Assembly (NCBI RefSeq): GCF_051603425.1 | Contig: NZ_CP194411.1 | Span: forward strand, 2,356,001-2,420,000 | DNA from: Selenomonas sputigena_A | Lineage (GTDB): Bacteria; Bacillota; Negativicutes; Selenomonadales; Selenomonadaceae | Length of the DNA stretch: 64,000 nucleotides | Reading direction: 5' to 3' | In this document: positions 51,294 to 58,730 of the stretch, piece after piece | How the letters are laid out: each line of letters begins with the position of its first letter | Numbering within the stretch: position 1 is the stretch's first letter | Notes under the pieces: model-generated | The model's database searches: none | Seen by the model: only the letters and a program-made list of their open reading frames with translations | What the model was told of the DNA's origin: nothing | Translations under genes and position numbers: made by a program

Positions 51294-53489
51294 TTACCCC
51301 GCAGCCATTTCTTCCTTTGCACGTCCAATCAAAAGTTTCAAGAGCTTGATGCCCGCCTCAGGAATATTCGTTCCCGGTGCGAAGATGGCGACCGCGCCGT
51401 TCTTATAGAGGTGGTCGTAGTCCTGCACGGGAATAACACCGCCGATGCAGACCATGATATCATCGCGCCCGAGCTTCTTGAGCTCCTCCACGAGAGCCGG
51501 CAGAAGCGTGTTGTGACCGGCTGCCAGCGAACTGAAGCCGACCATGTGAACGTCGTTATCGACAGCGTCCTGCGCTGTCTCATCCGGCGTCTGGAACAGA
51601 GGTCCGACGTCGACGTCCCAGCCCATGTCAGCGAAGGAGGAGGCGATGACCTTCTGTCCGCGATCGTGCCCGTCCTGTCCCATCTTCGCGACGAAAATAC
51701 GTGGGCGGCGACCCGTAAGCTTTTCAAAGTCGTCGGCAAGCGCACGCGCCTTGTCGAGCTCCGTCTTATCCGTGAACTCCGAGGAGTAGACGCCCGAAAT
51801 CGTATGAATCACAGCCTGATAGCGGCCCGAAACCTTCTCGACAGCATCCGAAATCTCGCCGAGCGAGCAGCGCACACGCGCCGCTTCGACCGCGCACTCC
51901 AAGAGGTTGCCGTTGTCGCGCGTCTCGGCTGCCTTCGTGATGGCTTCCAAGGCGGCACGCACGTCGTCCTCGTTGCGGTTTGCACGCAGCTTTTCGAGAC
52001 GTTCGACCTGAGCCTGGCGCACAGCCGTATTGTCAATCGCAAGGATTTCCAGCGGATCTTCCTTCTCCAAACGATACTTGTTCAGGCCGACGATCGTCTC
52101 GTTGCCCGAATCGATTCTCGCCTGGCGGCGTGCCGCAGCTTCCTCGATACGCATCTTGGGCAGTCCTGTCGGAATCGCCTTTGCCATGCCGCCGAGAGAT
52201 TCGACTTCCTGGATATGTGCCCACGAGCGGCGGATGATCTCGTTCGTAAGAGCTTCGACATAGTAGGAGCCGCCCCACGGATCGATGATCTTGCAAACGC
52301 TCGTCTCGTCCTGGATATAGAGCTGCGTATTGCGTGCAATGCGAGCCGAGAAGTCCGTCGGCAGAGCGATGGCCTCGTCGAGTGCGTTCGTATGCAGCGA
52401 CTGCGTGTGACCGAGAGCAGCACCCATCGCCTCCATCGCCGTACGCGCGATGTTGTTGAACGGATCCTGCGCCGTGAGCGACCAGCCCGAAGTCTGCGAA
52501 TGCGTGCGAAGCGCCATAGACTTGGGATTCTCCGCACCGAACGACTTGACGATCTTCGCCCAGAGGACGCGCGCTGCACGCATCTTGGCGATTTCCATGA
52601 AGTAGTTTTTGCCGATCGCCCAGAAGAACGACAGGCGCTTTGCAAAAGCATCGATGGGAAGCCCCGCCTTGATGCCCGTGCGAATGTACTCAAGACCGTC
52701 AGCAAGCGTGTAGCCGAGCTCGATATCTGCCGTCGCACCCGCTTCCTGCATGTGATAACCCGAAATGGAAATGCTGTTGAACTTCGGCATGTACTTCGTC
52801 GTATACTCGAAGATATCGCCGATGATGCGCATCGACATATCCGGCGGATAGATGTACGTGTTTCGCACCATGAATTCTTTCAGGATATCGTTCTGAATCG
52901 TGCCTGCCATGATCTTCTTGTCGACGCCCTGCTCCACACCGGACTGGATGAAGAAAGCAAGGATCGGCAGCACGGCGCCGTTCATCGTCATGGAAACCGA
53001 CATCTGGTCCAGCGGAATACCCGAGAAAAGGATGTTCATGTCAAGCATCGAGCAAACCGAAACGCCCGCCTTGCCGACATCGCCAACAACACGCGGATTG
53101 TCCGCATCATAGCCGCGATGCGTCGGCAAATCGAACGCGATGGAAAGACCTTTCTGTCCCGCAGCAAGATTTCTGCGGTAGAAGGCGTTCGACTCTTCCG
53201 CTGTCGAGAAGCCCGCATACTGGCGCACCGTCCAAGGGCGGAATACGTACATCGTCGAGTACGGTCCGCGCAGGCAAGGCGGTATGCCGCTCGCAAACTC
53301 CAAATGGTTCATGTGATCGTATTCATCGTGGTTGTAAAAAGGTTTGATGGGAATTTTCTCCATCGTGCTTTCAATCAACGAGTCGTAACTCATGCCCGTC
53401 GAAGCTTCAAGGCGCTGGCGCCAATCTGCATCCTTATGGGCAGGTGCACCCTCGAGATCGATTTTCGTGAAATCAGGGTTTTGTGCCAT
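51294..53489 (-). CDS. mutB: Methylmalonyl-CoA mutase, large (catalytic, B12-binding) subunit
   Basis: Adenosylcobalamin enzyme that interconverts succinyl-CoA and (R)-methylmalonyl-CoA, central to propionate formation. 731 residues: a TIM-barrel substrate domain (about 40-560) with RPWTVRQYAGFSTAEESNAF, and a C-terminal flavodoxin-like B12 domain with the axial-His motif DGHDRGQKVIASSF (D-x-H-x-x-G). The start at 53489 gives a TGATG junction with mutA (one shared base), with AAAGGA upstream. The open frame 5' of it is inside mutA. Confidence 0.98.
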   Translation of the reverse strand: MAQNPDFTKIDLEGAPAHKDADWRQRLEASTGMSYDSLIESTMEKIPIKPFYNHDEYDHMNHLEFASGIPPCLRGPYSTMYVFRPWTVRQYAGFSTAEESNAFYRRNLAAGQKGLSIAFDLPTHRGYDADNPRVVGDVGKAGVSVCSMLDMNILFSGIPLDQMSVSMTMNGAVLPILAFFIQSGVEQGVDKKIMAGTIQNDILKEFMVRNTYIYPPDMSMRIIGDIFEYTTKYMPKFNSISISGYHMQEAGATADIELGYTLADGLEYIRTGIKAGLPIDAFAKRLSFFWAIGKNYFMEIAKMRAARVLWAKIVKSFGAENPKSMALRTHSQTSGWSLTAQDPFNNIARTAMEAMGAALGHTQSLHTNALDEAIALPTDFSARIARNTQLYIQDETSVCKIIDPWGGSYYVEALTNEIIRRSWAHIQEVESLGGMAKAIPTGLPKMRIEEAAARRQARIDSGNETIVGLNKYRLEKEDPLEILAIDNTAVRQAQVERLEKLRANRNEDDVRAALEAITKAAETRDNGNLLECAVEAARVRCSLGEISDAVEKVSGRYQAVIHTISGVYSSEFTDKTELDKARALADDFEKLTGRRPRIFVAKMGQDGHDRGQKVIASSFADMGWDVDVGPLFQTPDETAQDAVDNDVHMVGFSSLAAGHNTLLPALVEELKKLGRDDIMVCIGGVIPVQDYDHLYKNGAVAIFAPGTNIPEAGIKLLKLLIGRAKEEMAAG

Positions 53490-55687
53490 CACTGAATCAT
53501 TCCTTTCTTCTTCTGCAGGAACTGCAGCGTCTTGTAGCAATTGGCACGCACGGAAATGAAGTCATCCACGCCCGCTTCACGGTACGTAGCCTCCAAATCC
53601 TTCGGCGCAGCACCCGCGAGGAAAATCGTCGCGTCAGGCAGTGCCGCACGCAGTTTTGGTGCAAGTTCGGGCACAATCTCCGGGTACGTCGGATCTGTCG
53701 AGCAGATGACGACGGCATCGGCGCCCGATTCCTTCGCAGCGGCAGCTGCCTCGTCCGTCGTCTTGAAACCATCGTTCAGGAGCACTTGGAAAGCGCCGAC
53801 CTGCAGGAAACTCGTCGAAAAATCGGCACGCGCCTTATGCTGCGGAATGGGTCCCATATTCGCGAGGAACACCTTTACATTATCGCCGTCATGGCTGTCG
53901 CGATACTCTTCCGTGATGCGGCGCAATGCCTCGTAGCGCTCACTCCAACGATGCGCCTCGATCGGCGTGATCTTCTCCGCAGCCTCACCCATCTGCAGAG
54001 CTTCGCGAAGCTCCGCGATTGTCGCACCGGCTTTTGCCGCCTTGACGGCAACTTCCATCTTCTCACCTTTACCGGCACTCTTCAGAGCCGCTAGGCAATC
54101 CTTCTTAAACGCCTCATCCACATCGGCAAGATAGGCTTCGACATCCTTCTTGCGCTTCGCAAGAAGCTCCGCCGTATCCTCCTCACGCGGGTCGAGGAGC
54201 TGTTCCGTCATGTTCGGATACATATTGTTGCCGACGATGCGGTCCTTGCGCAGCTCGAGGCTCTTGAAGCGCGCTTCAAGCGTCTTGCCTACTTCTTCCT
54301 GCACATATCCCGCCTCGAGAGCCTTAACGATGCCGCCCTTGCCCTCGATTGCCTGGAACTCAGCCCAGATCTTTTCCTGAATCTCCTTCGTCAGCGTCTC
54401 TACCGCCCAAGATCCTCCCGCCGGATCAATCGGCTGCATCAAACCGAACTCTTCCTGCAGCATGACCTGCACGTTGCGCGCGATGCGACGCGAGAATTCA
54501 TCGCCCTTGCGGATCGGCTCATCGAACGGAGCGTTCTCGAAGGAATCAAGTCCGCCGACGACGCCCGAGAAAATTTCCGTCGTATTGCGCAGCATGTTGA
54601 CATAAGGATCGTAAACCGTCTTGAAAAACAATGCGGGGCGCGCATGGATATGGATGCGCTGCGCTTCCTCGCCGCCGCCAAACGCCTTGACGATCTGCGC
54701 CCAGATCGGGCGAACCGCACGGAGTTTAGCAATCTGCAGGAAGAAGTTCGCGCCCATGGAGAAGCCGAACATCATCTGTTCCGCCGCCTCGTCCACCGTA
54801 AGCCCGCGCTCTATGAGAGCGCGCAGGTAAGCGACACCGACGGCAAGTGTCGAAGCAACCTCCTGCACATCATTGGCGCCGCCGCGCGAAACAGCATCGC
54901 TTCGCACCATGATCGTCCTGAGCTTCGGAGCATACTTCTTCACCCAAAAAGCCGCTTCCGCCATCTCATCATAAAGCTGCGGAAGTGCGGCATAGTTCTC
55001 GCCGCGCTGAATCATTTCACCCAGGGGATCCGCCCCTACGAAACCGCTGAGCTTGGCGAGATCGCCGCCGTCGGAATTGACAGACGCCGCGACGAGAGAA
55101 AGCATTGGCAAGGACGAAGCACCCGCATAGATATAGAGCGGATGATGGTCGAGCTTCAAGCCGTTAAGCGTCGTGTGCATATCCTCGACCGTCGTGATAT
55201 TGCACCCTTCATCACCGATCTTTTCGGCATCCTTGGCATCCTTGTTGAGGAGCGTCGCCGAATCCAGACGGATGTTATAAATCGTCGATCCCTTGTCCAC
55301 CTCGCGGCGCAGCAACTCGTTGTTTTCCTCAGGCAGCGTCTCGTCGCACGACTGCGCGATGCCCCAAGGCTGTTCAATGTAGCCGTTCGGACGCACGCCG
55401 CGAAGGAAGTTGTCCATACCCGGGAAGTCGGTTCTCGGCAAGATTCCGTCTGTCATCTTGTGCGTGTACATCGGCTCAAACGTAATGCCCTCATACGTTT
55501 TCGTAAACATCTTCTTCTCGAAGGGAGCCCCCTTCAACAACTCGACGCAAGCCTCTTTCCACTCCTCATACGTCGGCGGCTCAAATTCGTCGAGCGGAAC
55601 ATCGGGGAAACTCGTTTGTTGTTCGGCCTTCTTCAAGATGGCCTGCAGGTCAAGGTTCTCATCCTGACCCTTTGTTTCATTGCTCAT
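53489..55687 (-). CDS. mutA: Methylmalonyl-CoA mutase, small subunit
   Basis: Structural subunit paired with MutB. 732 residues with the barrel-like region (YAGASSLPMLSLVAASVNSD, FGFSMGANFFLQIAKLRAVR) and a C-terminal B12-domain-like part that lacks the D-x-H-x-x-G motif (the segment reads ANMGPIPQHKARADFSTSF), as expected for a subunit that does not bind the cofactor. Two-subunit mutases are typical of propionate-producing anaerobes. I choose the ATG at 55687, 10 bases after GGGAGG. It is the first gene after the B12 riboswitch. Confidence 0.97.
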   Translation of the reverse strand: MSNETKGQDENLDLQAILKKAEQQTSFPDVPLDEFEPPTYEEWKEACVELLKGAPFEKKMFTKTYEGITFEPMYTHKMTDGILPRTDFPGMDNFLRGVRPNGYIEQPWGIAQSCDETLPEENNELLRREVDKGSTIYNIRLDSATLLNKDAKDAEKIGDEGCNITTVEDMHTTLNGLKLDHHPLYIYAGASSLPMLSLVAASVNSDGGDLAKLSGFVGADPLGEMIQRGENYAALPQLYDEMAEAAFWVKKYAPKLRTIMVRSDAVSRGGANDVQEVASTLAVGVAYLRALIERGLTVDEAAEQMMFGFSMGANFFLQIAKLRAVRPIWAQIVKAFGGGEEAQRIHIHARPALFFKTVYDPYVNMLRNTTEIFSGVVGGLDSFENAPFDEPIRKGDEFSRRIARNVQVMLQEEFGLMQPIDPAGGSWAVETLTKEIQEKIWAEFQAIEGKGGIVKALEAGYVQEEVGKTLEARFKSLELRKDRIVGNNMYPNMTEQLLDPREEDTAELLAKRKKDVEAYLADVDEAFKKDCLAALKSAGKGEKMEVAVKAAKAGATIAELREALQMGEAAEKITPIEAHRWSERYEALRRITEEYRDSHDGDNVKVFLANMGPIPQHKARADFSTSFLQVGAFQVLLNDGFKTTDEAAAAAKESGADAVVICSTDPTYPEIVPELAPKLRAALPDATIFLAGAAPKDLEATYREAGVDDFISVRANCYKTLQFLQKKKGMIQ

Positions 55688-55716
55688 ACTTCCACAGCCT
55701 CCCTTAACAATGATAC

Positions 55717-55764
55717 GGAACACAACAAAACCGCCCTGCGTTTAAAAGGCGGTTTCTGTGTTCC
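55717..55764 (-). promoter_or_regulatory. Second hairpin in the mutA leader
   Basis: Minus strand GGAACAC pairs with GTGTTCC outside, and AAACCGCC with GGCGGTTT inside, around a 12-base loop. It ends 30 bases before the mutA start. The inner stem is followed by TTGTTGT, a weak T run. It could be a second terminator or an mRNA-stabilising structure. The 27 codons before it are open but lack an initiator. Confidence 0.6.
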
Positions 55765-55830
55765 GGTCGACAGGCTTCATGTAGAGATGCTTCTGCACGT
55801 CGTTTCCAGTCAGAACATCTTCTTTCCAAA

Positions 55831-55857
55831 TAAAAATCCGGTGCCAAAAGCGCCGGA
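55831..55857 (-). terminator. Intrinsic terminator of the B12 riboswitch (expression platform)
   Basis: Minus strand TCCGG pairs with CCGGA, with a further GC/GC step, followed by ATTTTTATTT. It lies about 80 bases downstream of the aptamer and upstream of mutA, consistent with transcriptional OFF control. Confidence 0.8.
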
Positions 55858-55935
55858 GAGCCCGCCGTGTCCCAGTACGGCAAAATCCCCTACCCATCGC
55901 TCGCAGGTATTGGCACACCTCAATGGTACGCCAAC

Positions 55936-56089
55936 GGTGATGTCAAAACAGGCAGTTCTCCTGGCTCAGATTCATCGTCCAATCATGCCTTCCCAGAGAT
56001 TTCTCCAGTGGCGTTCTATGACGGACTCCTCTTACAGTGGCGGGACCGCTCCGGCTTCTACCGGATTCCCTATTAAGTCTTGCGACACC
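55936..56089 (-). promoter_or_regulatory. Cobalamin (B12) riboswitch aptamer
   Basis: On the minus strand the conserved landmarks occur in order: AATAGGGAATCCGGT, then GCGGTCCCGCCACTGT, GGGAAGGC, and the B12 box AGCCAGGAGAACTGCC (55951-55966). The ends close as GGTG with CACC (56086-56089 and 55936-55939). It is followed by an intrinsic terminator and then mutA. It lies at the head of the mut-cbi-cob run. Binding of adenosylcobalamin would be expected to favour the terminator. Confidence 0.93.
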
Positions 56090-56119
56090 TGTCTCCAACA
56101 ATATGTTGTTTTCATCTTT

Positions 56120-56149
56120 ATATTAACTCTATTTATTGGGGATTGTCAA
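56120..56149 (-). promoter_or_regulatory. Promoter of the riboswitch-mut-cbi transcript
   Basis: Minus strand TTGACA (56144-56149), an 18-base spacer, then TAATAT (56120-56125), about 30 bases before the aptamer begins. Confidence 0.78.
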
Positions 56150-56236
56150 TACTTCCGAAGTCTTTTACAATAAAAATATGAGTTGAACCCCGACCTTTTC
56201 CCAAGACTCTTCCAAATCATGCAAGGAGGCTATTCC

Positions 56237-56500
56237 ATGATCAAAATTCATGGCGCCGTCATCATAGAACAAGGCGTGACCTTTGCCATAGTTGTCGTCA
56301 AACCCCACGTCACTCAGTACACGGCACGCGCCGTATCGTTCCGCAACGAGATCGCGCCCTTTTTCCGCAACTTGCCCATCATCCTGATGTCGCAGGATCG
56401 CGATGGAAAACCGCGCTATTACGGCAGAAAGGACATCGTCGATTTTTTGAAAACAGTGAAAATCGAGCAGATTCCTTGGAAGACATACCATATCTATTAA
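56237..56500 (+). CDS. Small hypothetical protein (87 aa)
   Basis: I do not recognise a named family. The sequence is a compact alpha/beta-type protein (MIKIHGAVIIEQGVTFAIVV, then ILMSQDRDGKPRYYGRKDIV near the middle), without a signal peptide or membrane helix. The ATG at 56237 has AGGAGG 7 bases upstream, which decides the start over the ATG 54 bases earlier. It is single, divergent from the mutA transcript, and closed by a strong terminator shared with the convergent glutamine synthetase gene. Confidence 0.75.
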   Translation: MIKIHGAVIIEQGVTFAIVVVKPHVTQYTARAVSFRNEIAPFFRNLPIILMSQDRDGKPRYYGRKDIVDFLKTVKIEQIPWKTYHIY

Positions 56501-56520
56501 AAGACGCACCTGCCCCAACA

Positions 56521-56554
56521 AAAGAAAAAGCGCCTGTCTTGGCGCTTTTTCTTT
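56521..56554. terminator. Bidirectional intrinsic terminator
   Basis: AAAGAAAAAGCGCC pairs perfectly with GGCGCTTTTTCTTT around a 6-base loop, with T runs on both strands. It separates the small plus-strand gene from the end of the glutamine synthetase gene. Confidence 0.92.
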
Positions 56555-56570
56555 TGTCATCAGCAAACCG

Positions 56571-58466
56571 TCAAATCATATTCTTCGTATAGGCATCGTA
56601 AAGAACTTTGAGCTCCTCAATCTTATCATACATCTCCACCTGCAGGCCAGAAGCGGCAGCGTAATCGCCCTCATTCAACGCCTTGATCAGAAGCGTGAAA
56701 AGTGATTTCTCATCAATGCTGTCTTTTGCGAGATAGGAACGGATTCCATTGATCTTGTTCCAGTTGTAGGAATCCTGATCCGTTACGAAATCCGTCTGCA
56801 CCTCGCGCGCCTTGCGCACGATATCACGATTTTCAGGAATGATTCGGCTGATGAGCTCCGTTTTCCAGCGCAGGAGCGCGCCCGCCTTGAAAGCGTCGAT
56901 AATCTGCTCACGAAGTGCACCGCCTGCTGTAATGGCCTCCACCTTCTCCGGGTGGTTCTCAAAGCCCTGCATATTTTCCCAGACCGTCGACGGCGGCGCA
57001 CCGAAGAGGCGATCGCGTTCCCTTTCGGTATAATCCTCGAATACATCGATTTCGCTCCTGTAAGCGCGATTCTTTTCGAGATAGAACCCCTCCTCGCCTG
57101 CATCTTTGGACAATTCCGCCAGCAGGGCATCCGTCGTGCGGGAAACAGCCGCTTTCACCCCATCAAGAACAGCGGAATAGACAGCTGCCAGGACAAGGTA
57201 TGTATTGGAATACGGATTGCAGGCGCGCAATTCGAAGCGCGTCGCATAAGGATTCGTCAAATCACGAATCAAACCCGCAAGTATCGTGCGGTTGCGTGAG
57301 GGAATCTCGGGTGTGTGGCCAAGGGATGTGACAATGCAGACCGGCGCCTCAAACCCCGGCTTCAAACGATTCAAAGAATCATTCGTCGCCGAGACAAACG
57401 GATTGATAACCTCGTAATTCTTCAAAAGCCCCATGATTGCGCCATAACCGACAGCACTGAGGAAGTCCTTTTTCATATCCTGCGGCGTAAAGAGATTATA
57501 GACCTTGCCGTCTTCCATAACAGCGGCAATGCAGAAATGCGTATGTTCACCATTGCCCGCAAGACCGATCATCGGCTTCGCCTTAAAATTCACTTCAAGT
57601 CCGTTCTCGCGGAAGACCTCGCGCACGATCGTGCGCACGATAAGCTCATTATCTGCCGCCTGCAAAGCGTCGGCGAAACGCCAGTCGATCTCAATCTGCT
57701 CACAGACATGCGTCATCTTGCCCGATTCGTCAATCTGCGCCTTGAGGCCGCCGACCTCCTTATGTCCCATCTCTACCTGCAAGCCATAGCGGTCAAGCAG
57801 CATGACAGCCTGCTCCAAAGCCGTGCGCACAGCCCCATGCGTACGCTGCCAATACTGCTCCTGCATGACCTGCGAGGCCGACATCTCTTCAACATTCGAT
57901 TCTTCCAACGGCGTCTTCACCCAAAATTCCAGCTCTGTCGCCGAAGTGAACTGGAAATCCACGATTTTGGAGCCATCGATATGTTCAAGACCCGACACAT
58001 GCGGATGCTCCTTGAACATCTGCAGGAGCTCCCCTTTCAGATAGGTCAGCGTATCCTTCAAAATAGCGCGCGAATCAACGCGTTTTCCATCGTGAATCAA
58101 AAAAGAGGGGATGCGCAAGGTGCCGATCGGTCTCCCCGTCTCCTCGTCGAAATGTTCGAGATTATAGTCGATAAACCAGTTTGCCTCCGGATCAATCGGC
58201 ATATCCACCTTCGCATTGTTCAAGATGGCAATGCCCGTCAGCACGACGGAAGATCCATCGGTCTGCACCGCTGTCCCATTATAGAAAGCGTCCATATCTT
58301 TGAGGAAGATCCGCATGGGTATTTTCTCGTCCGTATCATTTCCCGCAAGGTCGATGCCGACGAGGGAAACAAACTTGATCTCCGGATGTTCTTTCAAGAG
58401 ACGCGCTATTTCTTCCTTCTTGGAATTTGCCGGAATCACATACAACAACTCTTCCATTTCAACCAT
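56571..58466 (-). CDS. glnA: Glutamine synthetase, long form
   Basis: ATP-dependent amidation of glutamate. About 631 residues, longer than the 440-470 of common GlnA and shorter than GlnN-type III enzymes of about 700. Catalytic marks are visible: the ATELEFW stretch (Glu metal ligands), GHKEVGGLKAQID, AGNGEHTHFCIAAV (the variant of the GSGxHxH motif), IPSRNRTI and TRFELRACNPYSNTYL. The C-terminal 130 residues are a helical extension. The start is the ATG at 58466 (MVEMEELL), after GAGG; the ATG three codons later is equally possible. A terminator hairpin lies in its leader (58522-58577). Confidence 0.88.
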   Translation of the reverse strand: MVEMEELLYVIPANSKKEEIARLLKEHPEIKFVSLVGIDLAGNDTDEKIPMRIFLKDMDAFYNGTAVQTDGSSVVLTGIAILNNAKVDMPIDPEANWFIDYNLEHFDEETGRPIGTLRIPSFLIHDGKRVDSRAILKDTLTYLKGELLQMFKEHPHVSGLEHIDGSKIVDFQFTSATELEFWVKTPLEESNVEEMSASQVMQEQYWQRTHGAVRTALEQAVMLLDRYGLQVEMGHKEVGGLKAQIDESGKMTHVCEQIEIDWRFADALQAADNELIVRTIVREVFRENGLEVNFKAKPMIGLAGNGEHTHFCIAAVMEDGKVYNLFTPQDMKKDFLSAVGYGAIMGLLKNYEVINPFVSATNDSLNRLKPGFEAPVCIVTSLGHTPEIPSRNRTILAGLIRDLTNPYATRFELRACNPYSNTYLVLAAVYSAVLDGVKAAVSRTTDALLAELSKDAGEEGFYLEKNRAYRSEIDVFEDYTERERDRLFGAPPSTVWENMQGFENHPEKVEAITAGGALREQIIDAFKAGALLRWKTELISRIIPENRDIVRKAREVQTDFVTDQDSYNWNKINGIRSYLAKDSIDEKSLFTLLIKALNEGDYAAASGLQVEMYDKIEELKVLYDAYTKNMI

Positions 58467-58521
58467 CCTTTTCCTCGCACAGGCCGCTCCTTCATGCAAA
58501 ACGACAAAAGCGTTTCCACAT

Positions 58522-58577
58522 AAAAAAACCGCACAGCAACAGCCTCCCCTCAACGGACGGAAGCCAAAGCTATACGG
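58522..58577 (-). terminator. Leader terminator/attenuator of glnA
   Basis: Minus strand CCGTATAGC pairs along 9 positions with GCTGTGCGG, and an inner GGCTTCC pairs with GGAGGCT, followed by seven T. It lies between the glnA promoter and start, about 55 bases before the ATG, so it should stop transcription unless relieved. Confidence 0.8.
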
Positions 58578-58609
58578 CGACGCTGCCAAAATATTCTTCT
58601 CGTGGCGTT

Positions 58610-58638
58610 ATCATATCATTTCCCTGCCGCAATGTCCA
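58610..58638 (-). promoter_or_regulatory. Promoter of glnA
   Basis: Minus strand TGGACA (58633-58638), 17 bases, then TATGAT (58610-58615). The expected leader is about 138 bases and contains the terminator at 58522-58577. Confidence 0.75.
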
Positions 58639-58676
58639 GCAAAATTCTGTCAGAAGGAGGAACTTTTTCCCGCCTC

Positions 58677-58686
58677 GTGGTATAAT
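58677..58686 (+). promoter_or_regulatory. Extended -10 promoter candidate for hypF-hydF
   Basis: TGG directly before a perfect TATAAT (58681-58686) forms an extended -10 element, about 45 bases before hypF. There is no good -35 box. Confidence 0.5.
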
Positions 58687-58730
58687 CGCTAAAAAGAGCG
58701 AACACAAAAGGAAAGGCTGCGATATTCCTC

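Noticed and set aside
51411..53495. A 694-codon open frame on the plus strand, and similar long plus-strand frames at 11175-13007, 42297-44054 and 54644-56173
   Set aside because: They lie antisense to well-supported genes (mutB, rlmD/HAD, cbiA/cbiC/cbiJ, mutA). Their Arg/His/Cys-rich composition is typical of the mirror of GC-biased codons, and they have no ribosome-binding sites or family motifs.
58467..58589. Upstream extension of glutamine synthetase to 672 residues
   Set aside because: The extra N-terminal codons read straight through the leader terminator hairpin and have no ribosome-binding site or family resemblance.
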